Shown here in pieces: positions 57,169 through 64,000 of a stretch of 64,000 nt of DNA; the stretch's first letter is position 1; every line of letters begins with the position of its first letter. The position numbers and the translations under genes were made by a program. Below the pieces are notes generated by a model, which was not told the origin of the DNA, did not search any database, and was given only the letters and a program-made list of their open reading frames with translations. The stretch lies in the NCBI GenBank assembly GCA_027924585.1, contig BSBM01000252.1, positions 8,060,001-8,124,000 of the forward strand. Reading direction: 5' to 3'. Source of the stretch: Larix kaempferi. Its lineage: Eukaryota > Streptophyta > Pinopsida > Pinales > Pinaceae.

Positions 57169-60100
57169 TGTTATCACATTTATAGTAGCTGGGGCTACCA
57201 TATATTTATTCCAGATTCCAGTATATTTTTCAGCCAGTCCTTTACACTGAGATGCTTGAGATGAGCATCTATTTTTGGATCACTCTTATGATGATGAGCA
57301 GCAGTATATTCTTATGCCATGACTGAGTCTCGGGAAACTTAGATTTGATGACCGATGTAGCCATTTTGCCATTACAGAGCAGTATGCAGTGCCCAAAGTT
57401 GTAGCAGCAGGTTCTTAGTGGGCAGATGATGATTCACATGTTTTGCACAGGTATATGATCCAGCAGGTATTATCTTGTGTTCTTGGTTATATTGCTTTTA
57501 TAGTCATTCTAGTGGCATGTTCTAGCATTTAGTGTCACGATCTGGCGATCATATATATAGTATTAGACTTGGTTGTTATTATGTATCTATCTCGTGTCCT
57601 GTGCAGGTTTTAGAAGTTCTTGTCTATACTCATTGGTTTTACCCTCCTTAGGAGAATGGAGGTGATCATTCCCACCATTATATGGCTTGCTAGTTTTGGC
57701 ATCATTCTCACTATCTCCATCCATCCGCTACCTTCCAGTTATTGTTTTTACCTTAACTTACTACTTGACCTGTGATATGGAGGACTTCCCCACTCTAGCC
57801 TCTTTGTTGGATGAGCTTCCCTGTTTAACTCGTGTCTCGACTCTGAGTTGCCTAAGTTGTGTTGGCTAGACTTGAAACAAATAGTACTACCATCATTACA
57901 TTGTATCTGGAAACTTTATTGTATATCTTAAATGAAAGCCCATTCTAAAATGTGTTTTTCAACACACGTGAATGAAAGGCATGTTGAAATGTAAATCCAA
58001 GAATGTGTTTTTCAACACACACGGATCAAAAAGCCTAGTGAAATGAAATCCAAGAATGTGTTTCTCAACACACGGACAAAGGCTATGGAAATGAAAAGGT
58101 CTAATTAAAGCAATGGTTTAATAAATGCTATATCTAATGATTGCTGACCTTATTTACATGTAATGATTTATTCCTCATTAGCTTGCGGGTTGTGATATGA
58201 GACGGAGCAAGGGACAACTAATTGTAAGTGTACCCTAGATTCTTGAGTTACGGTTTGTCGGGCACCTAGTCATGGCGGCTCTAGAAAAGATCCTCACAGA
58301 GCTGTATTAGCTTGGATGTGAGTTGTAGGCATCTGTCAAGGTTGAATAAGCACTTCCCAAACAACTTACCCATTTGTGAGACACTGCCATCCCTTGTGTT
58401 TTTGCTTGTCCAGCATATGCTTTAGTGTGTATCCCCTTTCCTATAGCCAAAGTGTCACAGTGTTGAGTCAGTACAGTCATCCCTTAGCCTAGCCTTGCAT
58501 TTATCCACCCTCACCCATCATTAGCAGATTGATCACAGCCATGAAGTGAGTATAGCCTTGAGGTTCTAGTCTGAGCTATTATTATTATTGAAAATCTTGA
58601 ATATCTTGTTTTAGATCGCCAGTGAAATGATTACTTTATGTTTATATTGCTATGGGAATGATTTATGAAGCATGCCTTAACCAATTACACTTGCAGCACT
58701 TTGATGTTTTTGCTGGGATCATATTATGGGTCAGTTTGACTTGGTCAAACCCAGTTTGACCAAAGTCAACCACATGACATGAGATGAGTTAGACCCTGGA
58801 TGATAGCTATTGATGATATGTGGTCTATTGTTGGTCACCGGATGGTTCCATGCAGTATTTACAGGCTCAGATAGTGATATGTGGTATTTTAATGATTTTG
58901 ATCATTTGCAGATTATTATTATTTTTATTATGTCCGGGCATGGTATTGATATTATATGATTATGTAGTCATCCATATGGTGTATGAGTATGCATCTCTAG
59001 TGCATTTGGGCTCTCTGAGTCCATTGGGACAGTCAGTTTTTAGTTCTGGGCAGTTTCAGTTGGGATTTGTCTCAATTTATCACTCCAGTGCAGATTTGCT
59101 ATTAAAAATGGCTCGTCAGAGAAGTTTCATGATTGGATTGGTTCACCTAGGGCGCTACAGAGGGAGTATGGGGCTCAATCACTTGTTTTTACTATATTGC
59201 CATACTCCTAGACATGTTGGTGCAGTCAGATTTGGCCCCGGGTGACCAGGCAGAGAGATACAGGCATTTTTATCTTTTATAGGTGATTTACAGAGGCATA
59301 AAAAATGGTAAAATTGGCTACAGAGGAAATCGATTTGGGCTACCGAGGCAAGGAAATGGCATGAGATTATTTTTGATGATATGTGTGATGTCTCCCACAC
59401 CTTCCACAGCAGTTGCATCAGTCAGTGGGGCCTACACACTTCCCGATGGCATGCTATATGGATTTATTGTATCCTTGAGGGCTCACGACTTTCCCTATTG
59501 GGCATGATTTTATACTTTGATGATATATTTGATGGTTATTGTGCCATGGGGACACACTAGGGAGGATATATGTTGCCCCCTAGACCCACCATGAGCGATA
59601 TGTTATGTTCTCCTAGTCACTTGGAGTGGGACGTCCCCTTAGGGTGATTTTGTTCATGTCATTGTCATATTTTTTAGTTGATCCATGTACTTTATGTTGA
59701 GCTCATCTCAACCGTAGATTATCACTATTGTATCTTTTAATCTTAGCCACTCATTAAAAAGGTGGTTAGGGTTTTGGTCTCTCTCATAGCTATATATACG
59801 AGAGAGCCTCTCATTGTAAAGGCACTTTTGGCTTTGGATTTTTGGCAATAAAGAAATATTTTTGGGAAAAACTCTTGTGCCTTTGTTATAGATTGTTCTC
59901 GTGCTTGATTGTAGCTCTGATAACCTGTCACATCTTCATTGTTTGATGAGTTTCCATGCCATACGTTTTGCTTGATGCGTGCTCTGCAGGAGGGCAACTT
60001 CATTGAGGGGATTTCGTGGGGGTCTCTCCGGATCGTTTCACTGAGGGAGTAAAATAATCAGGGAGTAATTTTTATTGTATCTTTGATTAATATTTATGCT

Positions 60101-60660
60101 TTCTAATTCTTCTTGCATCATTTACTTTCGTTTCTGTAAACCAATTCTCATAGAGATTGTCGTTTTGTAGGAGGGAGGGCGCACTTGCTTTGAGGAGGCC
60201 AATTTCATCTTGGGAGCCGTCGAATTAAGTTGAAGGTGCTTCGAGGGAGTTGGAACATCATTGCACTTGGCATCTGCAAGTCACAGTAGGTAAGTACTTT
60301 GAATTTTCTTGAGTTATTTTTCTATTCCAATTGTCTACTACTATTTCATTTACAAACCCTAAGCTAGATTTCCTTCTGAAAATTCCCTGGCTGAAACAAG
60401 TTGAAATCTTGGTGAAAGATTTATGGGTTTTCTGTTTTAAGCCTAACCCAAGGTGGATTCTCAAGGGCCTCATCCTTGGAGGACTCCTTGTGGCCCAATT
60501 CCCTAGGCACTAATCTCCTAACCCATGCCCATTCCCAGACTTAGCCATATTTTGGTTCGTTTGATCCCGGTTTCCGACTTGTGATGCATAAACACTGTCA
60601 TACCTTTAATCAAGTCTATTCTAAAAGTACTAGATAGCCCCAATCCTGTTCTTAACCTAT
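57169..60660 (+). mobile_element. LTR-B2 LTR, truncated by hAT element
   Basis: It starts TGTTATCACATTTATAGTAGC and follows the LTR-B2 unit at 45576 block by block ('gatgagcatctatt', 'ccatgactgagtctcggg', 'caacacac' repeats at 57960-58075, 'gtttgacttggtcaaac', 'gtgtatgagtatgcatc'). A TATA box TATATATACGAGAGAGCC lies at about 59790. Similarity stops near 60660 where the hAT end begins; the remainder may lie past the window. Confidence 0.7.
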
Positions 60661-61065
60661 CTGCATCAAGCTTGAAAAAGTCGGACTCGGCAAAAAGTCG
60701 GCAAGGGTCCCGAAAACAATTTTTCGGAAAAATCGGCGAAAAAATCGGAAAAAGTCGGAAAAAGTCGGCAAACATTAAAAAATACAAAATACATTCATTT
60801 TTTTCAGAATTTTAAACATATAAAGCAACAATAACATCAGATAAACACATTGGAACATAAATATGTAGAAAGCACTGATATATATCATCATCATGTAGTC
60901 ATGTCAAATATAAAATGATACATCAAAGTCGATACTGAATCCTGAAAGTCTGAAACACCATAGTTGTCCAATCAAGGACTCAAAACTCAAAAGTAGATAA
61001 CCAATACAAAATGACATCACATATATAAATGTATCTCAGGAAAACTAGTAGCTATCTATCTAATA

Positions 61066-63576
61066 TCAATGCCCTCTTCCCCTTTTACGGGAAAAGGTCA
61101 TGGGCCGTTTGTCAGGCCTGCCCCTAGCACTAGAAGTAGCAGGCGCAGCAGAAGACCCTGCCCCTGCATCTAACATCGGACGACGAGTGACGGATGGAGG
61201 ACTAGATGTATCAATCGGTGTAGGCGGTGGTGGCGATGCTAGCACATCACCCTCCGTGGTGGTTCTGACCTCCTCCTCCTCCTCCTCCTCCTCCTCCTCC
61301 TCCTCCTGCCCTTCCTCTCCCTCTAGCCATGTAGGTTCCTCCTCCATGATAGGAGTCTCAATCTCCACCCTCCAATCAGACAAAATATCAATATTGTCTA
61401 AGACGATGGCATCAGCATTTGGTGTTTTATTTATCTGTGCCATCCATAAGCGGAGATTATAATGGACGTAGACCAAATCATTGAGACGTGTGAACTCCAT
61501 CCTGTAAGAGGAAAATAATTTTTTTGTATGAGTCTAGAGGTTCAAGTTTAAAAAATTAATGAAACATAATTATAATATGTGAGGATGATAGATTCACAAA
61601 TTATATTAAATGAAATTGATTTGTTGAAAATTTAAAGTTTAAGACTCTAACCTTCTGCGTCTCTTTGCGTGTACTTTTTCAAACACGCTCCAATTCCGCT
61701 CACATCCTGAAGCGGTACATGTTTGGCTAAGAATCTTGATGGCAAATTTCCGTAAATTTGGTGTCCTTACACCATAGGTTCGCCACCAAGTAGCTACAAC
61801 AAATAAGGAAATAAATAAATCATAATTCAAAATTTCAAATTTCAACTTGCAAATAAAAGTTAAACACTTTAATAACTTACCTGGCATGAAACTGGTCCTG
61901 TCACGAATAGCATCAGCAAAGCTAAATACTCCAGCACCATCCTGATACAACTCTAACTCGCGATTGATTGCATTGCGAGTCTCATAATCAGGAACCATCC
62001 TCTGAATACAAGTGAAGAGCCCCTCCAACACCTCAGCATCAAAATCAAATTTGCATTTGTAGGAAAATGCAGGGTTGAGGAAGAGTGCTGCTGCATGAAT
62101 GGGTCTATGAAGCATCCCGGTCCATCGACTATCAATCAACTCCCATAACAACATGTGCCTCTCGTGCCCCGGGGTACCCCTGCCCACATAATAATTCCGG
62201 ATGGCCTCTTTGGCCCTATCCATGGCCTCATACAAATAGCCCATTGCGGGCTTATCACCATCAACAAGTCTCAAAACCCTTACCAAAGGTTCACTCATCG
62301 CGCACACTTCCCCCACTCCTTCCCAGAATGAGTCAGTGTACACCAACTTGGCAATGGTTCTCCCATCCTCTCTCCTGCTGTAAGCACAATCACGCCAATC
62401 ATCAGAAACAAACATTTGCTTCAACTCAAACTGAAATCGAAGCAAGGACTGAAGAGTAATGAAGATGGTGGCAAAGCGTGTGATTGCGGGACGCTTCAAG
62501 TCCCTGTTTTTGGTGTGCCTCCTCATGAGGCTAAGAACAAAAGTATGGTTGTAAATAAACTTGGGGATGCTCTTAGCTTGATCAATCACCACCTTGATAA
62601 AGGGAACTTTCCCCATATCCTCCAGCATCAAATCAATACAATGAGCAGCGCATGGAGTCCAAAACAAAGCGGGGTGCCTCTCCATAAGCATCCTGCCAGC
62701 AGCCACATAATTAGCTGCATTATCCGTAATAACTTGCACAACATTGTGCACCCCAATGTCCTGTAGGAACCCATCTAACAACTCACATAAGAGCGCTGCA
62801 TCTTTTACATATGCCGATGCATCGACTGATTTCACAAACAAGGTACCTCTAGGACAATGTACCAAAAAGTTGATAAGGGATCTACCCTTACCATCTGACC
62901 AACCATCTGACATGATTGTGCATCCAGTGGTCTCCCATGACTGCTTGAGGTCCTCCAACCTAGCACCGATGTCCTTCTTTTCTGCTTGAAGGATTGGACC
63001 CCGCAACTCATCAAAGGTGGCACTTTTATACCCCGAGCCAAATGATGCAATGGCATCACACATCAGCTGCCAAAATGGATTGTTTTTTACGATGCTGAGA
63101 GGTATGTGACTCCAGTAAAGACACCTCCCCATCACCCTGTCCACTTCTACCTTGTCATTTTTCTTTATCACTGCCTTGATAGAAGGTTGTGATCCACCTC
63201 CTGTTCGTGGAACAAAATGGTGTGAGGCCCCCGCCGTGGCTGTGGAACCCCTCGCACTACCCTCAGTGAAAGTGGTAGATCCTGTTGCCCCCACACTTCT
63301 TGCTAGGCCAAAAGCTGCAAGCTCAGCTCTGTTTGCGGCGATCTCATCCTTCTTTTTATTCTTTTCATGGATTGAGTCATGGGCAGATCTCATGATCTCT
63401 GGGGTCACTGCAGTACAAACGCCAACATCATGCCCAGGGAGTTTAGCTAGATGGTATTTCAACCTGTTAACCCCTCCTGACATGTGATGCCCACACAATT
63501 TGCAACTCAAAGTTTGCCTATTTCCATCATCCTCGGGCTCACCATACTGCCAAAACGGATCCAATGGCTTTGGCAT
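61066..63576 (-). CDS. hAT family transposase (BED finger, RNase H-like core, dimerisation domain)
   Basis: Three exons by splice signals: 63576-61881, 61793-61652 and 61501-61066, with introns of 87 and 150 bp (GTAAGT...TTGTAG and GTTAGA...TTACAG), giving 757 residues without a stop. From the start Met (MPKPLDPFWQYG): BED-type zinc finger CKLCGHHMSGGVNRLKYHL, a DUF659-like block with IMSDGWSDGKG (first catalytic Asp) and VITDNAANY (second Asp) followed by CAAHCIDL, then the C-terminal dimerisation domain SGCERNWSVFEKVHAK joined to RLNDLVYVHYNLRL. The last exon has an acidic run of about 12 Glu, encoded by a (CTC)n repeat, and a basic tail GRGH. Every key motif is present, so the gene may be active. 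An upstream non-coding exon border at 63611 is possible. Confidence 0.88.
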
Positions 63577-63611
63577 CTTCGAAAATGGAATGGCAGCCTC
63601 AAAATGCAAAC

Positions 63612-64000
63612 CTAGGGCACAAAAATACAAAAACAAGAAATTAAACCCCATTTGAAACAATTGCAACAATTTGGCTTAAAAAATCAGACCTCTAAATTTA
63701 TATTTTTGGCCATGAAAAAATGATAACAAGAAGGTGGCTAAATATCTAAGAAAGAAAACATGCTATTCCATTCTAAGAATCTAAAACCCCCTTGCATTTT
63801 GACTCTTTTTTATATTTATAATTTTATGGACATCGAAATCTTTGGAAAAATGGCAAAAAAAAATAAGAGAATAGAGGAAAGAATATAGGCAAGCAAACAT
63901 GAAAAAAAATCATAAAACAAATATAAGAAAATGAACCACTACATACCTGTGAGACGAATTGGTTGATTGGCAAAGTTTTGACTCTTGAAATTGAATCCCT
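63612..64000 (-). other. Upstream region of hAT transposase gene
   Basis: Minus-strand intron or promoter sequence; GTGCCCTAG at 63612-63620 is a plausible acceptor. No further exon recognised. Confidence 0.4.

Larger units (their letters stand above)
60664..64000 (-). mobile_element. hAT transposon, left (3') end and gene; right end outside window
   Basis: At 60674-60769 the motif AAAGTCGG or AAAATCGG occurs at least six times in under 100 bp, a subterminal array like those bound by hAT transposases. The transposase gene follows on the minus strand. The exact terminal base is not fixed (CATCAAGC at 60664 is the best guess) because the other end is not visible. Confidence 0.65.

Noticed and set aside
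57950-58080. Repeated 'tgtgtttttcaacacac' units as a CRISPR-like array
   Set aside because: Three or four uneven, degenerate copies within a plant LTR. The unit also occurs singly in the sister LTR-B2 copy; there are no spacers or cas genes.

Overview
The window looks like nuclear DNA of a seed plant with a very large, repeat-packed genome. A conifer or other gymnosperm is the best guess; this is inferred from the intron sizes and long LTRs, not proven. It is A+T rich and dominated by LTR retrotransposons. No bacterial gene structure, rRNA or tRNA gene was seen.

The only host gene recognised is a plus-strand plant GT106 / O-fucosyltransferase-like gene (PF10250 family). Four exons are visible: 821-911, 36993-37069, 37388-37476 and 56150-56269. 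Codon phase is kept across all three junctions and every intron is GT-AG. The introns are 36,081 bp, 318 bp and 18,673 bp, and the last donor opens a further intron that runs past the window. Almost everything else is transposon sequence inside these introns. Family labels used here are mine: LTR-A (starts TGTTGCC), LTR-B1/B2 (start TGTTATC/TGTTATT) and LTR-C (starts TGTTACG).

Intron 1 (912-36992), left to right: a hAT-like remnant; decayed LTR-A-related copies with a five-times repeated hairpin module; a 4.46 kb LTR-B1 3' LTR with its minus-strand protease ORF; an 812 bp non-autonomous hAT with an 8 bp target duplication; and an LTR-C LTR split by a very young 8.16 kb LTR-A element. The LTR-A element has a gag-like ORF, a tRNA-Asp primer site, a GGGGC target duplication and an inverted LTR fragment. 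Then come decayed LTR-A/B pieces holding a 458 bp Copia-type solo LTR, a rearranged Ty1/copia fragment, an LTR-B2 LTR split by a complete 2.34 kb mini LTR element, and a gypsy integrase/chromodomain remnant with its 3' LTR.

Intron 3 (37477-56149) holds a LINE reverse-transcriptase pseudogene, nested LTR-B copies, an LTR-C copy, and a solo LTR-B1 into which a solo LTR-B2 was inserted. The incomplete fourth intron carries the start of an LTR-B2 LTR and an apparently intact hAT transposase gene on the minus strand (61066-63576).

The most unusual items are: the size of the introns in a gene with matching splice phases; the young LTR-A element carrying an inverted copy of part of its own LTR between 5' LTR and primer site; the mini element encoding a protease-like domain without the catalytic aspartate joined to a coiled coil and interrupted by two in-frame TAG codons; and a roughly 80 bp 3'-terminal internal module shared by three LTR families that otherwise look different.
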